This document shows, piece after piece, positions 21,207 through 30,449 of a stretch of DNA of 64,000 nt. Made by a program: the position numbers and the translations under genes. The DNA is from Ostrinia nubilalis. Lineage: Eukaryota > Arthropoda > Insecta > Lepidoptera > Crambidae. Within the stretch, counting starts at the first letter, position 1; every line of letters begins with the position of its first letter. The notes beneath the pieces are model-generated. The model made no database searches and was not told the origin of the DNA. It worked only from the letters and a program-made list of their open reading frames with translations. The DNA is taken from positions 8,113,001 to 8,177,000 of the forward strand of contig NC_087110.1 of NCBI RefSeq assembly GCF_963855985.1. Direction: 5' to 3'.

Positions 21207-21352
21207 GTGACTGAGTTTCTTCCGCCACTTCTTCTCAGCACCAGCCCATATTATTATGTTGTCCCGAAGTGGTGGTAGGGCAAGCTATATTTGGGACGTA
21301 TATAAGTGCCCTGGAAAGGGCCTATGTACTGAATAAACTATTTCATTTCAAT
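21207..21352 (+). repeat. FamH LINE 3' end
   Basis: TGACTGAGTTTCTTCCGCCA, CTTCTTCTCAGCACCAGCCC, CCGAAGTGGTGGTAGGGC, then GTACTGAATAAACTATTTCA as tail. An AATAAA signal lies in the tail. Confidence 0.75.
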
Positions 21353-21699
21353 TCAGAACCCTTATCACCAACCAACAGAAAGACGCGTATGCGAAACCTT
21401 ATGTATGTCGCGACTGGTGTAGATTCAATTTCCCGTGCTGATATAATAATCTCAAACTACCCACGTTTTCGCAAACGGATCCCATATTAATAACGCAGTA
21501 TCAACCGTGTAAATACGTTCCAAGGGTCACCTGTTCAATGGGGCACTTTCCATGTAAAAATGACTTCTTTTGTGGACGCCAACAATGCATGATTTATCGC
21601 TAGCCAACTTTGTTGCCATGACCCCAGACGTATTAAATAGGCCAATGAAGATTATGGATGCAGATGCGACACATCTTTGAATTTAAGTTCAATAAATCG

Positions 21700-21762
21700 A
21701 ATTGCCTAAGGTGGGATTCGAACCCACGTCCCTTCGCTTACCAGGCGACTGCTCTGGGGGCG
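21700..21762 (-). repeat. tRNA-like fragment (SINE head remnant)
   Basis: The minus strand reads CGCCTGGTAAGCGAAGGGAC then GTGGGTTCGAATCCCACC, a tRNA B-box arm with a stem-like flank. There is no complete cloverleaf or A-box in the expected place, so it is a SINE remnant rather than a tRNA gene. Confidence 0.55.
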
Positions 21763-21765
21763 GGC

Positions 21766-22361
21766 GTAGTGTGAGTTTACGTCAAACGCATTCGATATCG
21801 ACTGTATTAAAATTATATGAAGATTTTAGTTCTTGAAAGTGTCCGCTAGGGGCGCTGTACATTGTACAATCCGTAATACATTTAAATGTCACTTTTTTAC
21901 GACTCCCATCTTATGAAATTAATTTTTTTTTCAAGTTATCAGAATTTTTTTTAGAGATGCTAAAAAATCTTTCAACTTATCTTACAGTAGGTATTATCTT
22001 AAAAACAGGTTTTTGGACATCATTAACTCATTTAGTCTCCAAAGCAGAAGCACGAGCCTCTAAATTACTAGAGGCAATCTTCTTAAGAGGATCTTGACCA
22101 TACCTGTATTATTATTTAAAAAATAAAGACCAACTCATTGAATATCAAGTAAGAAAAGCTGCCAATTCAATTCCAGCCCAGTTTCAATACCAATTCAAAT
22201 ACCACCAAACTTCGTCTGAACGAAGGATTTAGTTGAACCATTTGAAATGGTCGAGAACTGAACGTATTAGGTCAAGACAAACATATCTGCTTTAGTGGTA
22301 TTAGAGAGATTATAGGCAGAGAAGATAACACAGTTCATTTCCAATTAGCATTTTACTGGAC
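21766..22361. other. No recognised gene
   Basis: Includes TGTCCGCTAGGGGCGCTGTA near 21840, a word often seen in insect MITE termini. No partner end was found. Confidence 0.35.
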
Positions 22362-22560
22362 TATTCCCACCTCTCGTTCCCACCGCTGCAACTCCTGTGT
22401 AGCCAGGATCTACAGCTTGACCGCCAATAAAAACCCAACCAGTGAAAGTCAAGTTTGTCCCGAGGGAAAGTTAAACTGTCATTGGACCCGCAACGAAATT
22501 AATCAGACGAATATTGGAGGAGTTCAAAGATAAGGTTCGACTTCTCTCTACAGCAAAAGG
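22362..22560 (-). repeat. FamI repeat, antisense
   Basis: The plus strand reads GACTATTCCCACCTCTCGTT then CCCACCGCTGCAACTCCTGT and GACCGCCAATAAAAACCCAA, followed by TTGGACCCGCAACG. This is the reverse of 24040-24180. A third copy lies at 61388 and a related tandem at 34205. Confidence 0.65.
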
Positions 22561-22633
22561 GACACTTTGTGTCCAAAATTTGTGTAATATTTGGGAATTA
22601 TGTGACTACTAGGTTAGAATTAGGTATATAATC

Positions 22634-22848
22634 AACTAGATTTCCGCCCGCGGCTTCGCCCGCGTGGAATTTTGTCTGTCACAGAAAACCTTTATCGCGC
22701 GCGTCTCTGTTTCAAAAACCGGGATAAAAACTATCGTATGTCCTTTCCCGGGACTCAAATTTCATCAAAATCGGTTCAGTGGTTTAGGCGTGAAAGCAAG
22801 ACAGACAGACAGACAGTTGCTTTCGCATTTATATTATTAGTATAGTTT
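22634..22848 (+). repeat. FamG retroposon, near full length
   Basis: ACTAGATTTCCGCCCGCGGC then TTCGCCCGCGTGGAATTTTG, ACCGGGATAAAAACTATCG, ATCAAAATCGGTTCAGTGG, GACAGACAGACAGACAG, ending ATATTATTAGTATAG. Head and tail match the copies at 42190 and 62595. Confidence 0.75.
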
Positions 22849-23204
22849 TAATTTCTACGCTTTGAGACAAACAACCTGGAAGACTGTTCTTAGCTGATTA
22901 CTAAACAGGAATTCTGCAAAAAACGGGATATCTGCGTGGGACGAGCTTTTACTGGCTTTTATGTTTGAGCTTTAAATATGAGGAGCTTAAACACAGAGAT
23001 TAAACAGGGATTATGTCAGAAGGACGATAACTACGGACTTTTGAAGGCTATTAATATATGGCCTCATTACATATTCGCTCGTGGCCAAACATTTCAGTTA
23101 ATAATGTGAGGTTTTGAGACCAACTTTTAATTATTTTTTTTTTTCAATATTGGACACAACTATATTTTTAGATTTATTTTGGCTTAGTGGGGAGTCTGCT
23201 CACC
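22849..23204. other. No recognised feature
   Basis: Nothing recognised. Confidence 0.4.
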
Positions 23205-23300
23205 TTACGTCTTCCGGTTCCGGCCCGTGGTCGCCACTCGAGAATTTTTCTGCCCCAACAGCCATCGTTTCTACAAGCTATGTGCCCCGCACACTGAAAT
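23205..23300 (-). repeat. RTE-like LINE fragment, antisense
   Basis: GTCTTCCGGTTCCGGCCCGT then GGTCGCCACTCGAGAATTTT, TCTGCCCCAACAGCC and GCTATGTGCCCCGC, the complement of the second RTE subfamily. No 3' tail. Confidence 0.7.
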
Positions 23301-24039
23301 ATGTACTAGGTTTTTTTGAATCGCAGATTTTCTTTTGTGACGTTTTAATAGAACTGTCTCTATATTAGCCTAAGCTGTGCGTACTTGTTATTGTCATACA
23401 TACACACCAAGGTTACTTTAAGAAAGGTTGTTATGTCATGTAGACATGTTATTGCTAGACCTATACCAAGGTAGCTACCAAAATAAACAAAATAAATTAA
23501 ATTTATAATGCATTTTATAAGAAAAAGAAAAAAAAACAAATTAACACACGATTTATCACAACTTTTTTATCAATGAAACATTGGAGTAGTTAATAAAGTA
23601 GGTACTATCATAATTTTTCTAACAATAAAACTTCTCTCTATAGGTCAGTATTTTTTAACAGGCCTACGGCAGACAATAGGCACAGTGTCAATTTAAACGA
23701 CAGAGTTGACCCTTCTGTCATCTTTTTACTCTTTGCCAATATCGCAAGTTCACGGGGCATTGTCATGGTGTTGCTGTTGGTTTATAAGTCGGTGATTATT
23801 AATTTTGAGTCATTAGCCACCTGAATAAAGTGTCTTGCATTAATAACACGTTCAAAATAGACTAGGATTACGAACTACAACCCGGTTCAGTTAACTGCGC
23901 ACCTAGCGGCCGTGACGTCACATCGAAGCTCTGGTACGGACGGGGCGAACGCGGAGAGATGTGTGGGTGTGAAGAGAGTCGCATTCCAGCGAAGTGCGTA
24001 GTTAACACGACCGGTTCGTATGTTCTTTTGATTTTTAGT
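23301..24039. other. No recognised gene
   Basis: AT-rich to 23870, then a GC-richer stretch (23880-24030) with two overlapping minus-strand frames lacking motifs. Confidence 0.4.
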
Positions 24040-24180
24040 TGCGGGTCCAATGAGTTTAATTTTCCCCCGGTCCCCGGCTTCACTGGTTAGGTTTTTATTG
24101 GCGGTCAAGCTTTAGATCCTGGCTACACAAGAGTTGCAGGGGTGGGAACGAGGTGGGAATAGTCCCGTGAGACTAGAAAC
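24040..24180 (+). repeat. FamI repeat
   Basis: GCGGGTCCAATGAGTTTAAT, ACTGGTTAGGTTTTTATTGG, CGGTCAAGCTTTAGATCCTG and GTGGGAACGAGGTGGGAATA match the 22362 and 61388 copies in order. Confidence 0.65.
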
Positions 24181-24759
24181 TCACTAGGAAGAAAACAAAA
24201 TGAGCTTACTTACTACATATAAATTTTGAGACTAATATAGTGCTCGAGTGTTTCATATTTATTCTTAGTAAGGAATACAATATTCCTTAATTTTGGTAAT
24301 TTGGGAAATTTAATACAATAAAATAATCCCCATCCAATAATGCTTGTATAACTTCTTCCATGAAGCGTCTAATTAATCTTTACAATTTAACTCTGAAAGC
24401 AATTTTGTTGAAATTTCGCAACCATGTAAGAACCTACAGGCACATCATATTATACATTTTCGTTGCAAAATAATCTCTAATACATCGACATAAGATCCTA
24501 CAGTATTTAGCTTGGTGTGCCATTGTCTTTGCACTAAATGGCTGTTAAACATCAAAGAACTAAAGGTACGTTTCTTTACAAAACATACCGTGTATGAAAA
24601 CCTGAGCTTCGGCTGATGAAAAAGCTTTTGCTTCACCACAGCATGCAAGGTTTTATTACGAGTATGTTCAATAGATATTCATTAAACAGCTTACTTTGTT
24701 TTAATCGTAAAAAGAAGTAGGTACCTATGTAACAACTTACTAGGTAATAACTTACATAC
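24181..24759. other. AT-rich spacer
   Basis: Nothing recognised. Confidence 0.4.
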
Positions 24760-24890
24760 ATCCACTGCTGAACATAGGCCACATCGCCCGGTTGGTAGCG
24801 GCCTGCATCCAGCGCCTTCCTGCTACCTTTACGATGTCATCGTACCTTGTGGGTGGACGTCCCACACTGCGTTTTCCGGTACGCGGTTTG
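24760..24890 (-). repeat. RTE-like LINE 3' end, antisense
   Basis: CATCCACTGCTGAACATAGG is followed after a small deletion by CCCGGTTGGTAGCGGCCTGC, GCCTTCCTGCTACC and GCGTTTTCCGGTACGCGG. Confidence 0.75.
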
Positions 24891-25286
24891 TCTATTTATT
24901 AAAATAATTTGTCTACACTGTTGCGATGTTAATCAACTTAAAAGAGTTTATTTTAATTCTTTACAGTAATGAAATATAGCTAAACTTATCTCTACAATTT
25001 CTTAATTAAACCGTGTAAAGCGTGTTTGGTTTTTATCGAGTCTTGTAGTAATTTTATTCGAAATTTGTTTAAAACTTTGAAGACCGTATTTTGTAAACTT
25101 TTCAGTCTTATTTTGTCTGAACTTTTCAGGTTACAAGGTTTTCTTTTTAGCGCTTAGATCGTTAAATATTTTAAGACCTAAATTGTTCTTGCCTAATTTA
25201 CAATTTCTTTAGGAGTAGATAACATTGTAAACGTGAATAGTTGATGAAGACGTCTCACCTGAAAACACAGCAAATTTTCCTATATC
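24891..25286. other. AT-rich spacer
   Basis: Nothing recognised. Confidence 0.4.
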
Positions 25287-25526
25287 TTATAGACTAGGTG
25301 TGCCTGCGACTTCTAACGCGTGCAAATACATAGTTTGGATATTTTCCAGTTTTCGCAACATTGTTGCTTCTATTGGTCGTATCGTGATTGCTTATAGCCC
25401 AAAGCCTTCTTCGATAAATGGGCTATCCAGCGCAAAAATATTTTTTCAAATCGGACCAGTAGTTCCTGAGATTAGCGTGTTCAAGAAAACAAACAAACTC
25501 TTCAGCTTTATAATATTAGTAGTTTA
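25287..25526 (+). repeat. FamG-like retroposon, variant with CGCAACATTG body
   Basis: GTGTGCCTGCGACTTCTAAC, TTTTCGCAACATTGTTGCTT, TTCGATAAATGGGCTATCC, TTTCAAATCGGACCAGTAGT and the tail CTTTATAATATTAGTAGTTT. This is a known-looking lepidopteran short retroposon with a degenerate head. Confidence 0.6.
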
Positions 25527-25538
25527 GGTTTTCACGCG

Positions 25539-25838
25539 GTTTCGTAGGAGAACCAGAGTGACTGACATAGCCCGCAGAATCGCTAAATAAAGGAAGGGCA
25601 GTGGGCGGGGAACATAGCTCGTAGAGCTGATGGCCGCTGAGGCAAGAAAGTTCTTGAGTGGCGACCACGAGCCGGAGGACGTAGCGTGGGCAGGCCTCCC
25701 ACTAGGTGGACCGACGATCTGGTGAAGGTCACGGGAGGTGCCTGGATGCGAGCGGCGCAGGATCGGTATTCGTGGAAATCCTTGGGGGAGGCCTTTGTCC
25801 AGCAGTGGACGTCTTTCGGCTGAAACGAAGACGAAGAA
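25539..25838 (+). mobile_element. RTE-like LINE, 5'-truncated, with 12-bp target duplication
   Basis: The insertion is bounded by the 12-base direct repeat GGTTTTCACGCG (25527-25538 and 25839-25850). It encodes, with a frame break near 25587, the W-A-G-H and G-R-W/R-P-R region and R-W-T-D-D-L-V-K-V. It ends GTGGACGTCTTTCGGCTGAA followed by a GAAGACGAAGAAG tail. It split a FamG-type repeat whose remaining head (CACGAAGTCTCAGGCACAGC) follows to about 25880. Second RTE subfamily. Confidence 0.88.
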
Positions 25839-25934
25839 GGTTTTCACGCGCACGAAGTCTCAGGCACAGCTAGTCTAATATAATAAGTGGGGATTATTAT
25901 TTAGTATTGTTTATACATATAATTTAGATTACAA

Positions 25935-26059
25935 GGCTAAGATCACCGCTTTATTTTAACCGTAACTATAACCATAACCGGTGTTTTTTATGTGGAGTTT
26001 GACATAATTTTAGACGTTTGTATAACAAAACTTAAAGTAGGATGGTGCAACCCAGCCTA
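25935..26059. mobile_element. FamA MITE
   Basis: GGCTAAGATCACCGCTTTAT to GGATGGTGCAACCCAGCC. The core ACCATAACCGGTGTTTTTTA is present and the left end is diverged. Confidence 0.75.
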
Positions 26060-26289
26060 AATGTATCTTGTATAATCGATAACATCAAGCTAAGCATTAT
26101 AGCATCTAAAGCACTTGTAACAGCTGCTATCTTCCAACAAAATTGTAGGCTGAACATTCATTAATATACCCTTCACAGTCTGGTTCTAAAACAAGTGCTT
26201 AGGGCAACCATAATGTGTGTTTCTCACCGACATAACGATCACGGTCTTCATTACAGCTGTTATTTACCGCATTTACTCGTACGAGTATA

Positions 26290-26369
26290 CAGGGTGGAAA
26301 CGATAAGTATCTCACTCGATTTTTTCTAATCTATAGTAAGATATCGAAAAACTGGTTACTGATCCTAAC
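26290..26369. mobile_element. FamE MITE, left part
   Basis: CAGGGTGGAAACGATAAGTA follows TA and continues to AACTGGTTACTGATCCTAAC. It lines up with 51690 onward. The element is cut here by two retrotransposons and resumes at 26868. Confidence 0.85.
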
Positions 26370-26585
26370 AACAGAACTGACGGCCGATGGGGCAGCAAGG
26401 TTCTGGAGTGGAGGCCGCGTACCGGAAAACGCAGCGTGGGACGTCTACCCACAAGGTGGACCCACGACATCATAAAGGTAGCAGGAAGGCGCTGGACGCA
26501 GGCCTCTACCAACCGGGCAACATGGAAAGCATTGGGAGAGGCCTATGTTCAGCAGTGGACGTCCTATGACTGAGATGATGATGAT
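26370..26585 (+). mobile_element. RTE-like LINE 3' end inserted in FamE
   Basis: AACAGAACTGACGGCCGATG to GTCCTATGACTGAGATGATG with an ATGATGAT tail. The 9-bp direct repeat GATCCTAAC lies on both sides (26361-26369, 26586-26594). On the sense strand, R-R-P-P-T-R-W-T type residues are partly readable. Confidence 0.88.
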
Positions 26586-26594
26586 GATCCTAAC

Positions 26595-26855
26595 AAGGTG
26601 GACAACATGCGGGGTCCACGAAACACCTACGAATACGAATGCGACGCGCTAGCTAGAACTAGAATGGGTCTCCTGGGGTCGGCTTATCAGACACCAGAAG
26701 AATATAGGTCCCTCTCACCCAAGCACTTGATTCACTATGGATAGGATCTTTGCGGATGAGGGGGAATAAAGGAATAGGGAAGCACAAAAGATCCCACTGG
26801 GTCGACGTGCACTACGCCCATGCGCAGCCCTAGATAAGATAAGATAAGATAAGAT
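26595..26855 (+). mobile_element. Retroposon with (GATAA)n tail inserted in FamE
   Basis: Begins AAGGTGGACAACATGCGGGG and ends CAGCCCTAGATAAGATAAGA with four to five GATAA units. ACTGATCCTAAC occurs before it (26358-26369, now split from it by the RTE copy) and immediately after it (26856-26867). Its 12-bp duplication therefore encloses the RTE insertion, and it is the older of the two. The body (AGCACAAAAGATCCCACTGG) is not one I can assign to a clade; a 5'-truncated LINE is likely. Confidence 0.75.
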
Positions 26856-26867
26856 ACTGATCCTAAC

Positions 26868-26950
26868 AGTGCTTCACGAGCTCTTTCAAACGGTACCAAT
26901 AATAGGTTACAGAATAAACTGGATCATTCCAAAAATTTTATGTTTTAGAC
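26868..26950. mobile_element. FamE MITE, right part (end missing)
   Basis: AGTGCTTCACGAGCTCTTTC, ACGGTACC, TTACAGAATAAACTGGATC match 51757-51840. The terminal inverted repeat on this side is not found, so the copy is right-truncated. Confidence 0.75.
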
Positions 26951-27051
26951 AGGCGTTTGTCAGTGAATTAACCCTAGAGTTTTTTAAAAACTTAATTTAC
27001 CAATATTTTCAACTCTAAAATTCTCGCTAATCGTAATAACCGAATATACAG

Positions 27052-27431
27052 CAGGGATGTTAAGGATATGAAGTTTCGGTTTCGTTTACGGTTACGGATA
27101 TGAAATCATTTCGGAATATCCGAAAGATTCGGATAATTTCGGTTACGGATATTAGAATTTTAAAAATATAAATTCAAATAGGAAGATGCCGCGCGACCCA
27201 CATAGCCACTTTATGTACTATGACGATACCTATGATAGAGGTATAACAGGCGGGGGATATTAGATGGTGCCAGGGAATGCCAGACAAGTAAAAAATATTA
27301 AAAAATATTAAGATTTAGATTCTGCCTTTATCCGAAACTTTTGAATCGGTTTCGGTTACTGTTACGGATATTTTTTTATTCCGGATATCCGATAGTTTCG
27401 GTTACGGTTACGGATATCCATAACATCCCTG
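27052..27431. mobile_element. hAT-like non-autonomous element rich in GGATATCCG words
   Basis: The ends are CAGGGATGTTAAGGATAT and, inverted, CAGGGATGTTATGGATAT. Both subterminal regions repeat TTCGGTTACGGATAT-type words. The 5' CAGGGATGTTA end resembles hAT termini. Flanks (ATATACAG versus ACAGGATA) do not form a clean 8-bp duplication, so the superfamily is inferred from the ends only. Confidence 0.7.
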
Positions 27432-27878
27432 ACAGGATAATACAAATAATGGCGGGTCTCAATTCAACGGTCCCACAAAAACGGACACATACAAACCTTC
27501 CTAACTAAAACATACCCTCCTTTTTAGTTGAGTAAATAACCATTAACCAAACGGTTCTATAGGAGTTCTCACGCAACTATTCTGTCCCTTATGTCTAAGA
27601 ACATAAAGGTGAGGTTAATCTATAATGCCAGAGGCAAAAGTTCCTCAAATCGAGGTGTTATCTACAGAGTGACAGGGACATGAGAGGAACAAATTGGCTC
27701 TCACACGGGAATCTGCTACGTTCGATATTTTTTTGTCGGTTACCATTGATATACGTTTTCCTTGTTCTTTAATGTCAATTCTACGATCTGTCACAAACTT
27801 CTGACATGAAACGTTTCGCCAAATTGAACCATTGACCTCCAAAAAATAGTTTGTTCAAATATTAAGGTATTTCCTCTA
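27432..27878. other. No recognised feature
   Basis: Nothing recognised; a short minus-strand frame has no motif. Confidence 0.4.
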
Positions 27879-28523
27879 CAGTCAATCCAATATAGCTTGA
27901 TTAGAATGACAGCTGCCATCAAAAGTAACGACATAACTTTGTAGTAGCGATCAATGAGAGATTAAATATTTGCGGACGAGAAATAATTCACGTCTGACCT
28001 ACAAACAATATTTTCGACGACAGTGCTTCCAATAAAAATGTTAATTTCGTGTAAATGCAGCGTTAAATTACACCAATAAGTAGTAATTCGAAATCATAAA
28101 AATCAAGCTAGATTATTAACGACGTCTCTACAAGGTTATCTCGAGTTACAAAAATGTTAGTGATGGGACATATCGACAAATGTCATATTAAATTAAAACT
28201 ATTTTTTTAACATATTTAACTAATTTGTGAGCAGGAGTTCATAATAAACCTTGAAGATTGTTCAAGCGACTCAGACACTGATGATGATGACTACGACTTA
28301 GGTTGTACACCCTTGACATACATTTTAAATTTTACTGTCTTTAAATAAAAAATTTAATTGTCATTTTTATGAATAAAGATATGAAGAAAAATTGGGTGCA
28401 TTTTTTATATCATTTTTTTGGAAAACTTATCGATACATCGATGTGAACCGTACGAAACATACCCAGCACTAGTCACATTAGTTTGACATCTGTCATTATA
28501 ATCAAGCTATATTGGATTGACTG
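27879..28523. mobile_element. TA-flanked TIR element carrying a nested element
   Basis: The left end CAGTCAATCCAATATAGCTT, then GATTAGAATGACAG, is mirrored at the right end (CTGTCATTATAATCAAGC, then TATATTGGATTGACTG). TA borders both ends (27877-27878, 28524-28525). Inverted repeats of about 40 bases and a TA target suggest a Tc1/mariner-type MITE. The interior contains a second element at 28153-28470. Confidence 0.82.
28153..28470 (+). mobile_element. Nested hAT-like remnant with an acidic C-terminal coding end
   Basis: Ends TAGTGATGGGACATATCGA and, inverted, TAGTGCTGGGTATGTTTCG. Inside, an open stretch from about 28230 to 28348 encodes a Ser/Asp-rich segment (ending S-D-S-D-T-D-D-D-D-Y-D-L) and stops at TAA, overlapping an AATAAA signal. 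This looks like the last exon end and 3' UTR of a transposase left after internal deletion. The hAT assignment is inferred from TAGTG ends; no clean 8-bp duplication is visible. Confidence 0.5.
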
Positions 28524-28724
28524 TAGCATAAGTTTGGCACATGGACACTGGACAGTTTCGGAAAACTCAATTATTTATGATTTCAGTATGGAAAATGTCA
28601 AAATGACACGTTTATTCTTCAGATTCTTAAAAAATATCTGACGGTTGAAAAAAAAAATAGAATTTTTATTAATTTTTATCATTTTGTCCGATATTATGGC
28701 TGCTATTTTTCAAAAAGCTGTACG

Positions 28725-29105
28725 AAAACCAATTGCACTGCGCTGAGATGAAGATGCTCAGATGGGCAGGTGGTGTAACTAGGCTGGACCATGTAAGAAA
28801 CACACACATAAGAGGCACCTTCAAAGTGAGACCTATCCCAGCTAAATTGCAGGAGAGCCGTCTGCAGTGGTACGGACACGTCATGAGGCGACAACCCGAC
28901 CATATGACCAGAAAAGTGCTAGACATCCAAACTAAGCGCCGCGGACGAGGAAGACCCCGAATCACATGGATGTCCGTAATCAATAACGACCTTAAAGAAG
29001 CCCAAGTTAACAGTAAGACAACCCAGTACCGAGCCTCCTTGATACGCATGACGCGGAGGGTCGACCTCAAATAAAATGGGAATGGGCCAGGCAAAGTAGT
29101 AGTAT
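28725..29105 (+). pseudogene. LINE reverse transcriptase C-terminus (WYGHVMRR type)
   Basis: An open frame from 28733 to 29074 (113 codons) encodes a LINE RT C-terminal tail: M-L-R-W-A-G-G-V-T-R-L-D near residue 10, R-L-Q-W-Y-G-H-V-M-R-R near residue 43 and R-G-R-G-R-P-R-I-T-W near residue 70. This arrangement is known from another RTE/related LINE lineage and differs from the W-A-G-H-I-A-R-R family elsewhere in this window. The RT palm is absent: the copy is 5'-truncated but its remaining frame is open, indicating moderate age. A GTAGTAGTATTATG tail follows. Confidence 0.75.
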
Positions 29106-29539
29106 TATGACCGCTATTTTTGCAGTTCTTACAAGCAACCAATGGGGATACAAATAATTACTTAAGCTTGTACAAAGTTAGAATAAGCTTCTCATAATTT
29201 ACGAGTAATGTAACTAGATGTTTTTGTATGAAGCATTCACAAAAGAGATAAGCACTCCCCTAAGCTCATACTTTGATATTTTAAGCTTTCGTATCATACA
29301 ATATTATCAAAAAGCTCCTTCTAAACAAAATTAAGTGGTATAAGAGAAATATACATGTAAGCCCAGACGTTATATTGCAGCTTATTTAACCTTCAAATGA
29401 GACCCAATTAATAATAAGGCACTTCACATTTTAATTTTGATCTTCTACATTAAATTTTGCGTTAACGAGATTTTGAAGACTATCTTATGCTTCGTTTCCA
29501 CTAAGTTGCGATGCTAATAAGATATTCTTTCAAATACTC
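29106..29539. other. No recognised feature
   Basis: AT-rich; nothing recognised. Confidence 0.4.
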
Positions 29540-29577
29540 ATCATCTCAGCCTAGGACGTCTACTGCTGAACATAGGC
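29540..29577 (-). repeat. RTE 3' terminus, antisense, head-on to a sense copy
   Basis: CATCTCAGCCTAGGACGTCT then ACTGCTGAACATAGGCC is the antisense RTE end, and it joins directly to sense-orientation RTE text at 29578. Confidence 0.7.
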
Positions 29578-29918
29578 CGACGACATCATAAAGGTAATGG
29601 AAATAGGGTTTCTGCTCGAGCTTTCTCGAACTCGAGAAAACTCGGGAAATTTCGCTTCATTCGAGACGAGAAAAAAATTACCAGAGCTCGAGAATTCTCG
29701 AATTTCGATTTTGAAGCTTTAATATTCTTAAAAGCCTATTTTCTTAGACAAAAGTAAGTTTTTATTTTTCAACCGACTTTTAACCTCGAGACTTTGGCCT
29801 CGAGAATTCCCGAAACTCAAGAAAAAAAAGGAAATCAGAAACCCTAATTGGAAAGCATTGGAGGACGCCTATGTTCGCAGTGGACGTCCTATGGCTGAGA
29901 TGATGATGATGATGAGTC
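29578..29918 (+). mobile_element. RTE-like LINE 3' end split by a hAT-type insertion
   Basis: GACGACATCATAAAGGTA precedes, and TTGGAAAGCATTGGAGGACG then CCTATGTTCGCAGTGGACGT follow, the hAT element at 29604-29846. It ends in ATGATGATGATGATG. Confidence 0.75.
29604..29846. mobile_element. hAT-type MITE, 243 bp, CTCGAGAA-rich
   Basis: Termini TAGGGTTTCTGCTCGAG and, inverted, TAGGGTTTCTGATTTCC. Flanking octamers AATGGAAA and ATTGGAAA match at 7 of 8 positions, as expected of a hAT duplication with one later mutation. Both arms are full of CTCGAGAA words. No coding capacity. Confidence 0.82.
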
Positions 29919-30028
29919 CATGTATCAGAAGGGTGTCCTATACTACGTTTGTTGAGACGTAAACTAGCCAAAGTGCGCTACATCTACTCTACTAAAGCAG
30001 TCGTCACTGAAACTGAGTGAAGGTATAA

Positions 30029-30155
30029 CGCCTTGCTTAAGGGAAGTAGCAAATCGAACGCACAGCGTTGAATAGAGCTCTGGGATTGGTTCGTGTGGCA
30101 CCCTGTGCGTCCAAGCGGACTATGAGACCTTATAGTAGTGTTTGTGAATACGGGC
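30029..30155. mobile_element. FamB MITE, left end deleted
   Basis: TAACGCC runs directly into TTGCTTAAGGGAAGTAGC, so about 15 bases of the left terminus are missing. The right end GTTTGTGAATACGGGC is intact. Confidence 0.75.
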
Positions 30156-30254
30156 ATAACACTCCTCCTTTTGTCTCCTCTCCGCTCCGGTAGGAAAAGG
30201 CCCTACTAATCCTACTGAGATCAAAAAATAACGTTAATTTATCCGCTATATTTA

Positions 30255-30446
30255 GATCGTTTCATCCACGAAGACGCGCCCCACCATTCTTCCGCTAATG
30301 TTTGAGTGTTATCGGTACACGCTAAATAATCCATGAGTGCACACGCACACTACAATAATGACGCTCGGATTGCTCGGATCAAACCCCGCACCCCGCGCTT
30401 CCCTCGACCAAAATTGGTGGGGCGCGTCTTCGTGGATGACACGATC
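30255..30446. mobile_element. Harbinger-like MITE with TTA duplication
   Basis: Ends GATCGTTTCATCCACGAAGA and, inverted, GATCGTGTCATCCACGAAGA, both continuing CGCGCCCCACCA. TTA flanks both sides (30252-30254, 30447-30449). 192 bp, non-coding. A 3-bp TTA duplication suits PIF/Harbinger. Confidence 0.82.
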
Positions 30447-30449
30447 TTA

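Noticed and set aside
21700..21762. tRNA gene
   Set aside because: Only the B-box arm and part of a stem are present; no complete cloverleaf or acceptor stem. A SINE remnant explains it.
28669..29142. 157-codon minus-strand frame
   Set aside because: Antisense of the LINE RT C-terminus at 28733-29074.
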